Source: Loigolactobacillus coryniformis subsp. coryniformis KCTC 3167 = DSM 20001
GTDB taxonomy: Bacteria > Bacillota > Bacilli > Lactobacillales > Lactobacillaceae
Assembly (NCBI RefSeq): GCF_002706425.1
Contig: NZ_CP017713.1
Coordinates: 2,604,001-2,668,000 of the forward strand
DNA: 64,000 bases
Direction of reading: 5' to 3'
This document shows positions 1-8,564 of this stretch, in pieces (within the stretch, counting starts at the first letter, position 1; every line of letters begins with the position of its first letter). A program made the position numbers and the translations under genes. Under the pieces are notes generated by a model. The model saw nothing but the letters and a program-made list of their open reading frames with translations, did not search any database and was not told the origin of the DNA.

Positions 1-49
1 AATTACACATAAATCATTGCATATATTTTATTTTTCATCATAAAAGGGG

Positions 50-78
50 TTGACATCACTCTAATACGGCTCTAAAAT
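50..78 (+). promoter_or_regulatory. SigA promoter of the hydroxyacid dehydrogenase gene
   Basis: TTGACA at 50-55 and TAAAAT at 73-78 are separated by exactly 17 bases. The pair lies about 95 bases upstream of the dehydrogenase start at 172. The good -35/-10 match suggests strong housekeeping transcription, although the gene downstream is frameshifted. Confidence 0.8.
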
Positions 79-171
79 AAGCATCACAAATTAAAATTAA
101 ATGATAAACAGATGAGCCAGTATTGCAATGCTGACACAAAAATTTATCCACTATTAATGAGGAGTGATTAG

Positions 172-1123
172 ATGCGTAAATACGGAATTATTGGTGTGGG
201 GCCATGTTGGTGCCACAACTGCTTATACTTTGGTGACCAAAGGAATTGCCGATGAACTCATCCTCCTCGATGATCATAACGAAGCAAAAGCAATGGCCGA
301 AAAGTTAGACCTTGAAGACGCTCAAGCACGTCTGGACACTCGCACACGAATCAAAGTCGGTGATTACGCTGAATTAGCCGATGCCGATATTTTATTTGTG
401 ACTGCTGGTAACATCCACGCGTTGGACAACGCCAGCGGCAATCGCTGGGCTGAATTTAGTTACACTCGCGAAATCGTGCAAGATATTGCACCTAAAATCA
501 AAGCTTCTGGCTTTAAAGGCGTATTGATCGATGTCATGAATCCTTGTGACTGTATCACTTATTACTTACAACAAACGACTGGCTTACCACAAAGCCACGT
601 CCTTGGTACCGGTACTTTCTTAGATACCGCGCGAATGCAAAAAGTCGTTAGTGACCAATTTGACGTTGATCCTAAAAACGTCACTGGCTACGTTTATGGT
701 GAACATGGTGAATCACAATTTTCCGCTTGGTCGACGGTTCGAGTCAACGGCTTGCCAATCAAAGAATTAGCAGCTGATAAAGATATCGATCTAAATGAGT
801 TGGAAGATGCTGCCCGCCGTGGCGGCTGGGCCGTTCATTCCGGTAAAGGTTATACTAGCTATGCCATCGCTACTTGTGCCGTTAAATTAAGTCAGGCCGT
901 TTTAGCCGATGCTAACCTTGCTTGTCCATGCTCCGCCTTCAGCGAAAAGTATCAAACCTATGTTGGTCAACCAGCTATCATTGGTAAAGACGGTGTCGTT
1001 AGTGTCACCGAATTACCATTGACTGCCGCAGAAGAAGCTAAATTCAAGCGCTCCGCCGGCTTGATTCGCGAAAAATTTGAAACTTTACCTGGAATGGCTA
1101 AGAAAGCTGTTAAAACTGCATAA
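172..1123 (+). pseudogene. hicD: L-2-hydroxyisocaproate dehydrogenase, frameshifted near the N-terminus
   Basis: NAD-dependent L-2-hydroxyacid dehydrogenase of the lactate/malate dehydrogenase superfamily. It would reduce branched-chain or other 2-oxo acids to L-2-hydroxy acids in the cytoplasm. The body closely resembles Weissella L-HicDH: GTGTFLDTARMQ, the catalytic-His segment GEHGESQFSAWSTVRV, and GKGYTSYAIAT. The natural start is ATG at 172, after GAGGAG at about 159-164, and encodes MRKYGIIGVG. An extra G in the GGGG run at 198-201 then shifts the frame. Continuing one base later restores HVGATTAYTL and the rest of the enzyme to 1123. As written, the Rossmann glycine motif is cut. It may be a real mutation, an assembly error, or rarely programmed slippage. 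Confidence 0.85.
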
Positions 1124-1127
1124 AACA

Positions 1128-1168
1128 AATGCCAGCAAGGACATTATTTGCCCTCGCTGGCATTTTTA
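1128..1168 (+). terminator. Rho-independent terminator after hicD
   Basis: An inverted repeat AAATGCCAGC / GCTGGCATTT encloses about 20 bases and is followed by T-rich sequence. It lies between the convergent hicD and the minus-strand MFS gene and may serve both. Confidence 0.75.
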
Positions 1169-1170
1169 GT

Positions 1171-2334
1171 TTAGTCAAAGATCGTTTGCTGCCGCTCAAC
1201 TGCCAAACCGACGATCAACATCATTACATCTAAAACAAGCAAAATTAACAACAATAGCGTCCATGAATGAAGCGCACCGTAAACCAAGCCAAACGACACA
1301 GGTCCCACGGCTGCCAATAAATAGCCAGCTGATTGTGCCATCCCCGAAATTGCCGCTGTTTCTGCCGCCGTGGTGGTTTTTAAGCTAAACAGAGTCATGC
1401 ATAAACCAAATGCACCGGTACTGGCTAAACCAAGCAATACGCACAACACACCTAAGTACCACAATGAATGACTTGGTACTAACAGCCCAGCTAAACCGAG
1501 TACGAACATCCCACAAATCGCCCAGATCAAGTCACTCCGCTGTTTGGCTTTGGCCGCCAAGGTTGGAATAAAATAAGCTGCCGGTAGCGCTGCTAATTGA
1601 AATAGTCCCAGCATTAAACCCGAAGTTGTTGCTGGAACACCGCGGCTAGTCATAATTTTCGGCAGCCACGTTAAAACCGTGTAAAACAGCAACGACTGAA
1701 TCCCCATCATTACGGTCATCAACCAAGCCCCGCGTACCCGCCAAACCGAGCGTACTTTTGGTTGATTGTTCGCTGGTACTAGACGATGATTTAATCGTAA
1801 ATTCGGCAACCACAGCAGCGCAATCATACCAGCAATTAACGCCAAAATCTGTAAAACCGGCTGCCAGCCGAATTGTTTGGCTAACGGCGCACTGGCACCA
1901 GCGCCAACCGCACTGAATAACGTCATTGAAAAAGTATATAGACTCGTAACGCTGCCCAACCGCTGCAGAAAATGATCCGCGATCACCGCTGGTACTAACA
2001 CGTTCATTACCGCGATCCCGACGCCTAACAATAACGTGCCGACCAATAACCAAATCGCGCTAAAGCCACGTAAAAAGTCACCAAGCGTCAAAAACACTAG
2101 CGCGATAAAAATCGTCAGCTCATTGCCCCAGCGACGCGCTAACTGTGGCGCAAACGGCGATAATAACGCAAAACACAACAACGGAATTGTTGTCAAACTT
2201 CCTAATAAACTAGCCGGCAACTGTAAACTACGCTGGATCGTACCCAACAACGCCGGAATCGCTGTGATCGGCATCCGCAAACAAGTCCCTACCAGAATAA
2301 TTCCCAATAATAACCAACGATAGCGCTTCTGCAT
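1171..2334 (-). CDS. MFS transporter, CynX/NimT family
   Basis: A 12-helix major facilitator of the CynX/NimT group (cyanate or 2-nitroimidazole transporters), in the cytoplasmic membrane; the substrate here is unknown. The N-terminus YRWLLLGIILVGTCLRMPITAI is family-typical in pattern, with hydrophobic segments spread evenly over about 387 residues, the usual length. I place the start at the ATG at 2334 (MQKRYRW), because an in-frame ATG 27 bases upstream (2361) has no convincing ribosome binding site. The gene stands alone, converging on hicD. Confidence 0.75.
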   Translation of the reverse strand: MQKRYRWLLLGIILVGTCLRMPITAIPALLGTIQRSLQLPASLLGSLTTIPLLCFALLSPFAPQLARRWGNELTIFIALVFLTLGDFLRGFSAIWLLVGTLLLGVGIAVMNVLVPAVIADHFLQRLGSVTSLYTFSMTLFSAVGAGASAPLAKQFGWQPVLQILALIAGMIALLWLPNLRLNHRLVPANNQPKVRSVWRVRGAWLMTVMMGIQSLLFYTVLTWLPKIMTSRGVPATTSGLMLGLFQLAALPAAYFIPTLAAKAKQRSDLIWAICGMFVLGLAGLLVPSHSLWYLGVLCVLLGLASTGAFGLCMTLFSLKTTTAAETAAISGMAQSAGYLLAAVGPVSFGLVYGALHSWTLLLLILLVLDVMMLIVGLAVERQQTIFD

Positions 2335-2404
2335 ACCCCAACACCCGCTTTCTGAAAACATTTTAATTTAAGCCTACCATTTTTCATGAAAAAGACAATC
2401 CAGC

Positions 2405-2446
2405 AAAAAAGAGTTGTCACATAAGTAAGTTATGTCGCAACTCTTT
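2405..2446 (-). terminator. Terminator of the sulfur amino acid operon
   Basis: AAAGAGTTG and CAACTCTTT form a long stem around an inner ATAAGTAAGTTAT hairpin, with an A-run on the left that reads as U-run on the minus strand. It closes the operon that runs from 8417 down to 2522. Confidence 0.8.
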
Positions 2447-2521
2447 CGTTGTACTTCCAAATATAATATAGGCAAAACGTGCTTCACAAGGCAACGTTTT
2501 CTACCTTGATATTCATTCGAC

Positions 2522-3424
2522 CTATGCCCATTTTGCCGCATCGATACCAAATGGCGTTACTCGATCAAACGAATTGATCGGTGTATCATCGACTTGATAG
2601 AAATGAGCTTTGATCGCGGTAAAATCAGTATTTTGCTTAAATGCAGGTAGTCGATACAATCGTTTGGCGTACGACCATAATGCTGGATAATCGGTTAACT
2701 TTTTATAACTTAATTTATTCTGGTAGTAATAAACTAAATCAAACCGCACCAACGTAACGAATAAGCGAATATCCGGTTGTGTCAGCTGATCGCCTAATAA
2801 GTAGGGCTGAGTTGACAATATTTGATCAAAACTAGCTAAACGCGTAAAGAAAGTCTGAGCCAGTTGTTCGTACTCTACTTGCGATTTAGCCTGTAAAATT
2901 TTGCCAGGGACTTCATTAATTTCGTGCAGTATGGTCTGGCTTGTCTGACGAACTGCCTCTTTTTGTTCTGCAGGATAAAGTTCTGGTGCAGCAGTGCTAA
3001 AATAAGGTCGCCAGGCTGTCGCTAAATTATCCAACAAGAAATTAGCATCATTGTTGACCACAGCACCTGTCGTCGTATCGACTAATGCTGGTACCGTCGC
3101 ACGACCACTAAATGTCGGTAGTGCCTGCCGATAGTTTTCTGATAATCGTGCTGTCTGTAACACTGGATCTTTAACTTGATTGGTGGCCCCAAACACCCAA
3201 TCTGTGTCTAAGTCACGACGACGCAATGATTGAATCTCACCTTTAGATATAACTTGATCTAAACCTAATAAATCAATTTCGATCGCAATTTGCGTCGCCC
3301 AAGGACAAAACTTACCCCAAATCAGTCGATAGCGTCCAGCTTGAATTGCAATTGGTGTTTGTATTTTTTGACTTTTTGTAGCTACCTTAGCCTGTCCTGG
3401 GTGCCATTCACATGCTGCTGCCAT
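2522..3424 (-). CDS. Glutathionyl-hydroquinone reductase-like (Xi-class GST) protein
   Basis: 300 residues, the usual length for the YqjG/EcmB group of glutathione transferases. These reduce glutathionyl-hydroquinones or act on oxidised thiols in the cytoplasm. Cys40 lies in FCPWATQ, matching the family CPWA active site, and the C-terminal helical GST domain includes PYLLGDQLTQPDIRLF. The start ATG follows AGGAGGAAAACAGT. It is the last gene of the operon, 41 bases after the sulfhydrylase and just before the terminator, so a role in thiol or sulfur metabolism fits. Many lactobacilli make no glutathione, so the physiological thiol is uncertain. Confidence 0.8.
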   Translation of the reverse strand: MAAACEWHPGQAKVATKSQKIQTPIAIQAGRYRLIWGKFCPWATQIAIEIDLLGLDQVISKGEIQSLRRRDLDTDWVFGATNQVKDPVLQTARLSENYRQALPTFSGRATVPALVDTTTGAVVNNDANFLLDNLATAWRPYFSTAAPELYPAEQKEAVRQTSQTILHEINEVPGKILQAKSQVEYEQLAQTFFTRLASFDQILSTQPYLLGDQLTQPDIRLFVTLVRFDLVYYYQNKLSYKKLTDYPALWSYAKRLYRLPAFKQNTDFTAIKAHFYQVDDTPINSFDRVTPFGIDAAKWA

Positions 3425-3465
3425 ACTGTTTTCCTCCTATATATAGTCTTTATTATGGGTTGTTG

Positions 3466-4776
3466 TCATTCCTGCGGCAAAACAAATGCCTGCCTAATCG
3501 CTTGGTCAAGGTCGGCAATCAAATCCCGAACATCTTCTAGGCCAATCGAAAGCCGCAGCACTTGTTGATTTAATTGATGCTTTAACCGAATTGCTTGCGG
3601 CATTTCTCGATGGGTGACCTTAACCGGATTAACGATCAAAGAACGGACATCACCAACGTTAGGTAAATAAGTAAAGACATGTACATTATCCAATACTTTT
3701 GCGACTTGTTCCTCATCACCAGCAAGTTCAAACGATAAGATAGCCCCAATACCATGTGGAAAATACTTCTTAACCAACTGATTATCCTTTTCAATCCCCG
3801 AATAGTAAACGTGCTTAACATGTGGATTAGTCGTCAAATATTGTGCGATTGCTGTAGCACTTTGTACTTCCTTACTTAAACGCTCAGAAATTGTTTCTAA
3901 TCCAAGTAGCGCTAAGTAGGCATCGAATGGACTCATTACGGCACCAAGCAAGCGCAAATACTTCATGCGGATCCGATTAATAAACGCATTAGCGCCAAAT
4001 TTACTATAGAAACTAGCAGTTTTGTGCTGCGCTTCGTCACCTAAAATAAACTCTGGTTCAGTCATCTGCGGGAATTTACCGTTGTTCCAATCAAATTGAC
4101 CATGATCAATGACCACACCAGAAACAACATTTCCATGACCGTTAATTCCTTTAGTTGAGGAATAAACATCAATATCAGCACCAAATTCAAAGGGACGACA
4201 TAAATATGGTGTAGGAAAGGTATTATCAACGATCAAGGGTATCCCAGCCGCATGCGCGATCTGTGCAAGTGCCGCAATATCCGCAACTTCTGTGCTCGGA
4301 TTAGCGACACTTTCAATATAAATTGCTTTTGTCTCCGGTCGCAATAATGATTTGATCGTTGTTAGATCATTAATATCATCGAAAAAATCAAATTGGATTC
4401 CAAATTTAGGTAACAAAGTTCTGAATTCATCCAAACTAGCACCATAAATATTGGTTGGTGCTAGGATACGGCCACCACCTTCGGCCACATTTAAAAGCGC
4501 ATAAGAAATTGCGGCCATTCCTGAACCAACTGCTACTGCATCAGTACCACCATCCAAAGCAGCTAGCCTTTTTTCAAAAGCCCGCACTGTCGGATTACCA
4601 ACTCGTGAATAAGTGTAGGCGTCGGCCTTAGTTCCCGCAGTAATTGCGGCAGCCGTTTCAGTGTCACCTAAACCAAATGCCGCGGTCTGATAAATCGGCA
4701 CTAGTGGCGATTGTAAATGAGCAGCCGGATCGTATCCAGCATGTAAGCGTGCTGTATCAAAATGTTCAGGTTTCAA
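3466..4776 (-). CDS. metY: O-acetylhomoserine sulfhydrylase / aminocarboxypropyltransferase
   Basis: PLP-dependent gamma-family enzyme of the Cys/Met metabolism class. It is expected to make homocysteine (or methionine) from O-acetylhomoserine and sulfide (or methanethiol). The 436 residues fit MetY. The PLP lysine is K209 in VYSSTKGINGHGN, and D184 in LIVDNTFPTPYL contacts the cofactor. The start codon is TTG at 4776, chosen because GGAGGG lies at the right distance upstream and residues 1-15 (KPEHFDTARLHAGYDP) match the family N-terminus. It sits fifth in the operon under the Met-type T-box. Cystathionine gamma-synthase is the main alternative, but the long active-site loop favours MetY. 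Confidence 0.88.
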   Translation of the reverse strand: MKPEHFDTARLHAGYDPAAHLQSPLVPIYQTAAFGLGDTETAAAITAGTKADAYTYSRVGNPTVRAFEKRLAALDGGTDAVAVGSGMAAISYALLNVAEGGGRILAPTNIYGASLDEFRTLLPKFGIQFDFFDDINDLTTIKSLLRPETKAIYIESVANPSTEVADIAALAQIAHAAGIPLIVDNTFPTPYLCRPFEFGADIDVYSSTKGINGHGNVVSGVVIDHGQFDWNNGKFPQMTEPEFILGDEAQHKTASFYSKFGANAFINRIRMKYLRLLGAVMSPFDAYLALLGLETISERLSKEVQSATAIAQYLTTNPHVKHVYYSGIEKDNQLVKKYFPHGIGAILSFELAGDEEQVAKVLDNVHVFTYLPNVGDVRSLIVNPVKVTHREMPQAIRLKHQLNQQVLRLSIGLEDVRDLIADLDQAIRQAFVLPQE

Positions 4777-4828
4777 AATTTATCCCTCCACTTTTTCCAT
4801 TCCTTTGGGAGATTTATCTTCCATAGTA

Positions 4829-5974
4829 CTAATCAGCAAGTTCAGCTAACCAACGTCGGGCATTTTTTTCAAAGAACTGTGCCCCGACAATGATCAGTTT
4901 ATCGTCCGCAATAAAATGTGGATTATGGGCACTAACACTACCACCATTGCCAATGTTGGCATAAACGCCAGGAATCAAAGCTTGATAACAAGCAAAATCA
5001 TCGCTACCTAATTTAGGTTGCTGTACATAAGTGGGCGCAAACTTTTCCGTCTCATCTTGCACTAATGCAGTTAATTTAGCATCATTATCTACTGAGGGAT
5101 CACCATCATACCAGTCGATATCAGCCTGAATTTGTTGTGCCTTAGCGGTGTATTTAACTGTTTCAAAAAAGCGCTGCTTGATTTGCTTACGCACTTCTTT
5201 ATCCGCAGTCCGCACTGTCCCTTCAAAAAATGCCTTTTCCGGTAATACATTCCAGGTATTTCCAGCATTCACATGGGTAATACTGACGACACCTGCCTTA
5301 AAAGGATCTAGATTACGACTAACGATTGTTTGTAATGCACTGATCGTCGCTCCCAGTGCCGGAATCGGATCCTTACCATTTTGCGGTGCTGAGGCATGCG
5401 TGCCAACGCCGCTTAAAGTGACTTTAAATTTATCAATGGCTCCACTAGTAATGCCCGCTTTTAAACCAATTGCACCAACTGGCTGTTGCGGCGTATTATG
5501 AAACCCTAAAATTGCCTGTACATCAGTCAATTGACCATCATCGATCACCTGCAAGGCACCTTCTTGATCTTCTTCAGATAGTTGGAAAATCAATCGTATC
5601 TTACCTGGCAGAGCAGCTTCTTCTTGCTTCAACAAATAAGCTGCTCCAAGCAAAGCCGCAATATGTGTATCATGACCACAAGCATGCATGATTCCCGGTA
5701 CTTTTGAACTAAAAGACACACCCGAAGCTTCAGTGATCGGCAACGCATCAATATCAGCTCGCAAAGCAATCAGCGGTTTAGTTTTAAGCCCAATTTCAGC
5801 AAAAACACCCGTTTTAAGCTTTGTTGGTAAAATTTTAATGTGCCACGCTTCTAGAATTGCTTTAATTTTCGCAGTTGTTTTAAATTCATGATTGGCTAAC
5901 TCTGGATATTCATGAAAGTCATGCCGATACGTGATTAATTGTTTTTCTAGTTCTGCTAGACTTAAATGACTCAT
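4829..5974 (-). CDS. M20 family amidohydrolase (N-acyl amino acid deacylase)
   Basis: Cytoplasmic di-metal deacylase of the M20D group (YxeP, N-acyl-L-amino acid amidohydrolases), 381 residues. Metal-site segments are HACGHDTH (H97, H101, D102), SEED around 133-136 with the catalytic Glu, FHNTP (H159), and a C-terminal SAHNPHF. RBS GGAGG precedes the ATG. In Bacillus the related YxeP sits with an ABC importer (YxeMNO) and removes acetyl groups from imported S-modified cysteines. The same importer-plus-deacylase arrangement here suggests salvage of an N-acylated sulfur amino acid, which is inference. Confidence 0.85.
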   Translation of the reverse strand: MSHLSLAELEKQLITYRHDFHEYPELANHEFKTTAKIKAILEAWHIKILPTKLKTGVFAEIGLKTKPLIALRADIDALPITEASGVSFSSKVPGIMHACGHDTHIAALLGAAYLLKQEEAALPGKIRLIFQLSEEDQEGALQVIDDGQLTDVQAILGFHNTPQQPVGAIGLKAGITSGAIDKFKVTLSGVGTHASAPQNGKDPIPALGATISALQTIVSRNLDPFKAGVVSITHVNAGNTWNVLPEKAFFEGTVRTADKEVRKQIKQRFFETVKYTAKAQQIQADIDWYDGDPSVDNDAKLTALVQDETEKFAPTYVQQPKLGSDDFACYQALIPGVYANIGNGGSVSAHNPHFIADDKLIIVGAQFFEKNARRWLAELAD

Positions 5975-5990
5975 ATGATTAGCCTCCTAA

Positions 5991-6833
5991 TTATTCCCTT
6001 AAAACTTTAGGTGAAAAATCACTACCTAAATATTTATTACTAATTTTAGTCAATGTCCCATCCTTAGCTAACTTAACTAACTCCTCATTAACTGCTTGTT
6101 GGAACTTCTTGTCCTTAGCTGTTTTGCCAAAAACAAAATAAGTATACGGATGATCAAAATTATTGCCATCTTTATTACGTTGTAATTTCACAGCTTTAAC
6201 GTTTTTAATGTTGTATTCTTTCTGTTCAGCGTTATACATTGATAGATCGGTATAAGCAAAATCATATTTACCGGAACTAACATCTTGTAAATCGTGATAA
6301 TCTTTAACGTAGGAAATCTTGATTTTATTTTTCGGATTATCTTTATTGTATTGTTCCAAATTAAGCGAAAAACCAGTTCCAACTTGTGCTGGCGTAGTTT
6401 TGCCAGCAGCAGTGTTGAAGCTCTTAATTGTATTATTTGATTTTTTCACAATGAAGACAGGTTTATCTTCAAAAATTGGTTTAGAGAATAAGTATTTTTC
6501 CTTACGCTCAGCCGTCTTACCAAAGTGATTAACCCCTATATCTGCGCGTCCAGCATCAATATTACCTAATAAAGCATCGAAGTTAGCCAACTTCCACTTT
6601 AATTTATATTGCGGCAGTCTTTTCACAACTGCTTTTAAAACATCAGCATCATATCCTGTGATTTCTCCAGATTTACTTTTAACCGCGAATGGTGCCACAT
6701 TACCATCAGTAATCGCAGTGATTGTTGTAGTTTTAGTGGCTGCTTTAACCGTATTATTTGGTAAATTAATTGTACCTGCTATCGTAGCTGTAATGGCCAA
6801 GGTTAGTAAAACGACTTTTTGTTTTAATTTCAT
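5991..6833 (-). CDS. Amino acid ABC transporter substrate-binding protein
   Basis: Family 3 extracellular solute-binding protein, 280 residues, delivering an amino acid to the permease and ATPase encoded next upstream. The N-terminus has a positively charged start (MKLKQK), a hydrophobic core, and a signal peptidase I-like site around VKA-AT. No lipobox cysteine is present, which is odd for a Gram-positive binding protein. It could stay attached through its uncleaved signal, or be released. The binding fold is recognisable from ITGYDADVLKAVVKR and the N-x-GK-T-ERKEKYLFS pattern. T-box and neighbours suggest methionine, cystine or a derivative as ligand. Confidence 0.85.
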   Translation of the reverse strand: MKLKQKVVLLTLAITATIAGTINLPNNTVKAATKTTTITAITDGNVAPFAVKSKSGEITGYDADVLKAVVKRLPQYKLKWKLANFDALLGNIDAGRADIGVNHFGKTAERKEKYLFSKPIFEDKPVFIVKKSNNTIKSFNTAAGKTTPAQVGTGFSLNLEQYNKDNPKNKIKISYVKDYHDLQDVSSGKYDFAYTDLSMYNAEQKEYNIKNVKAVKLQRNKDGNNFDHPYTYFVFGKTAKDKKFQQAVNEELVKLAKDGTLTKISNKYLGSDFSPKVLRE

Positions 6834-6854
6834 GAAAAAATTCCTCCAACTCTT

Positions 6855-7610
6855 TTATTGTGCAATAGCTTGCTGTGTAAAGCGGCTTAAAAAACGCTGT
6901 GTCCGTGCTTGTTGCGGATTATTCAACACTTCTTCTGGTGTACCTGATTCAATGATTTGCCCACTTTCAAAAAAAATCACTTTAGTGGCTACTTCTTTCA
7001 CAAATTCCAGTTCATGTGACACTAAAATAACCGTATAATCAGGATGGTTTTCAACGACCGCCCTTAATGTAGTCAAAACTTCACCAACTAATTCTGAGTC
7101 TAACGCCGACGTTGGTTCATCCAACAATAAAATCTTAGAATCTGTGGCCAAAGACCGAGCAATTGCTACTCGTTGTTTTTGTCCACCAGATAGTTGTCCT
7201 GGGTAAAAGTTGGCATAGGCACCTAAGCCAACTTTATCCAACTCTTCAAGCGCCCGTTGCTTGGCTGCCACTTTGTTCACTTTTTTAACGGTAATTAAAT
7301 TTTCAGCAACATTCTGCCAAGCTGTTTTTTGTCTAAACAGATTGAATTGTTGAAAAACCATCGTGGATTCCTGGCGAATTCCCACTGCCTGTTTTTTAGA
7401 AATATTAGGTGCGGTGAAATGCGAATCACCAATAGTCACTTCACCTTCATCTGGTTTTTCAAGTAAATTTAGGCAACGTAATAATGTTGATTTTCCTGAG
7501 CCAGAAGGACCAATGATTGCTAAAATCTCTCCCATGTTAACTTTTAAATTAATATCATTAAAAATCTCATGATTACTAAAAGTTTTCGCTAAATGCTTAA
7601 TTTCAATCAT
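6855..7610 (-). CDS. Amino acid ABC transporter ATP-binding protein
   Basis: 251-residue ATPase of the polar amino acid uptake family (GlnQ/TcyC/YxeO). Walker A is GPSGSGKST at 34-42, followed by LLRCLNLLE. The signature LSGGQKQRVAIARSLA and Walker B ILLLDEPTSALD are intact, and the switch His is in VSHELEFV. It powers uptake together with the permease encoded 12 bases upstream and the binding protein 21 bases downstream. Confidence 0.92.
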   Translation of the reverse strand: MIEIKHLAKTFSNHEIFNDINLKVNMGEILAIIGPSGSGKSTLLRCLNLLEKPDEGEVTIGDSHFTAPNISKKQAVGIRQESTMVFQQFNLFRQKTAWQNVAENLITVKKVNKVAAKQRALEELDKVGLGAYANFYPGQLSGGQKQRVAIARSLATDSKILLLDEPTSALDSELVGEVLTTLRAVVENHPDYTVILVSHELEFVKEVATKVIFFESGQIIESGTPEEVLNNPQQARTQRFLSRFTQQAIAQ

Positions 7611-7622
7611 TTTATCGCCCTC

Positions 7623-8417
7623 CTATTTTGTTTCAGTTTCTAAAACTTGTAACGAGCGTTTAATTGGTAATGCATTGTCTTCAAGTGTGTCATTAATTTC
7701 AACTACTTTTTGGACCGTTCTAAACTTATTGAGCCGCTTTTCAACAAAACGAATAATAACCTCGGTAATTACCGTTAATGCCCAATAAATTATTGCCAAG
7801 GAAAGATAGACTTCAAAATATCTAAAATTGCGACCAGCAATAATCTGACCCTCAGCAGTCATTTCAATTACACCGGCAACAAAAGCTAGCGAGGTTCCCT
7901 TGATCAAACTGATAAACTGATTTCCTAAAGTCGGCAACGCGACTACCAACGCTTCTGGAATTGTAATTCGCCGTAAAATCTGGCCGCCAGTCATGCCCAG
8001 CGATTGTGCTGCCTCAATTTCACCACGGTCCACCGAAAGTAAAGCACCACGAATGTTTTCAGAATTATAAGCTGCTTCATTAATTGCAAACGCGACAAAA
8101 ACAAACAGGAATGCCGGTAAATTATTGATGTTATAATTCGTATGATTATAATAATTCCAGTATTTCAATGCGATTGGCACTCCATAATAAGATAAATACA
8201 ACTGTACTAATAGCGGCGTCCCACGTACAAATGAAACTAATAACGTAAATAACTGAGTCAAAACCGGTATTTTATTCAACCGCACTAATGCGATAATCAG
8301 CGCAAAGACTAGCCCAACAATCATCGATAAAATAACAATTGCTAAAGTGATCGGTAGATACTGCAACAATTGTGGTATATTCGTCAAAATCATTTTAAAA
8401 TCAATTAACTTAGGCAT
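7623..8417 (-). CDS. Amino acid ABC transporter permease
   Basis: 264-residue permease of the HisMQ/YxeN type with several transmembrane segments and the EAA coupling loop (EIEAAQSLGMTGGQILRRITIPEAL). RBS GAGGAGGAAG precedes the ATG at 8417. It is the first gene of the operon. Only about 22 bases separate it from the end of the IS element, so the IS lies in the 5' untranslated region while the RBS and coding sequence are intact. Confidence 0.9.
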   Translation of the reverse strand: MPKLIDFKMILTNIPQLLQYLPITLAIVILSMIVGLVFALIIALVRLNKIPVLTQLFTLLVSFVRGTPLLVQLYLSYYGVPIALKYWNYYNHTNYNINNLPAFLFVFVAFAINEAAYNSENIRGALLSVDRGEIEAAQSLGMTGGQILRRITIPEALVVALPTLGNQFISLIKGTSLAFVAGVIEMTAEGQIIAGRNFRYFEVYLSLAIIYWALTVITEVIIRFVEKRLNKFRTVQKVVEINDTLEDNALPIKRSLQVLETETK

Positions 8418-8493
8418 TTATTCTTCCTCCTCAAATTTTAGGGTACTGTCAAACGTACCTCGTTTTTGTTATTAATTTCCGAATATTAAAAAA

Positions 8494-8564
8494 CACCCGA
8501 ACGTCTTTTTCTGGTATTCTTGGTGTGCGAACAACAAGAAAATCCAGAAAGAAGGATTCGAGTG
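8494..8564 (+). other. Stem-loop burying the transposase RBS and start codon
   Basis: Bases 8494-8514 pair with 8544-8564: 15 Watson-Crick and 2 wobble pairs out of 21. The 3' arm contains the AGAAGGA ribosome binding site and ends on the GTG start codon at 8562. TTCTTG (8517-8522) and CAAGAA (8535-8540) inside the loop can extend the helix. This would repress translation of read-through transcripts, as known for several other IS elements; that role is inferred. Confidence 0.6.

Noticed and set aside
8447-8452. Outward TTGACA at the left IS end as a promoter for the transporter operon
   Set aside because: No -10 hexamer lies 16-18 bases away; that position is occupied by the RBS.
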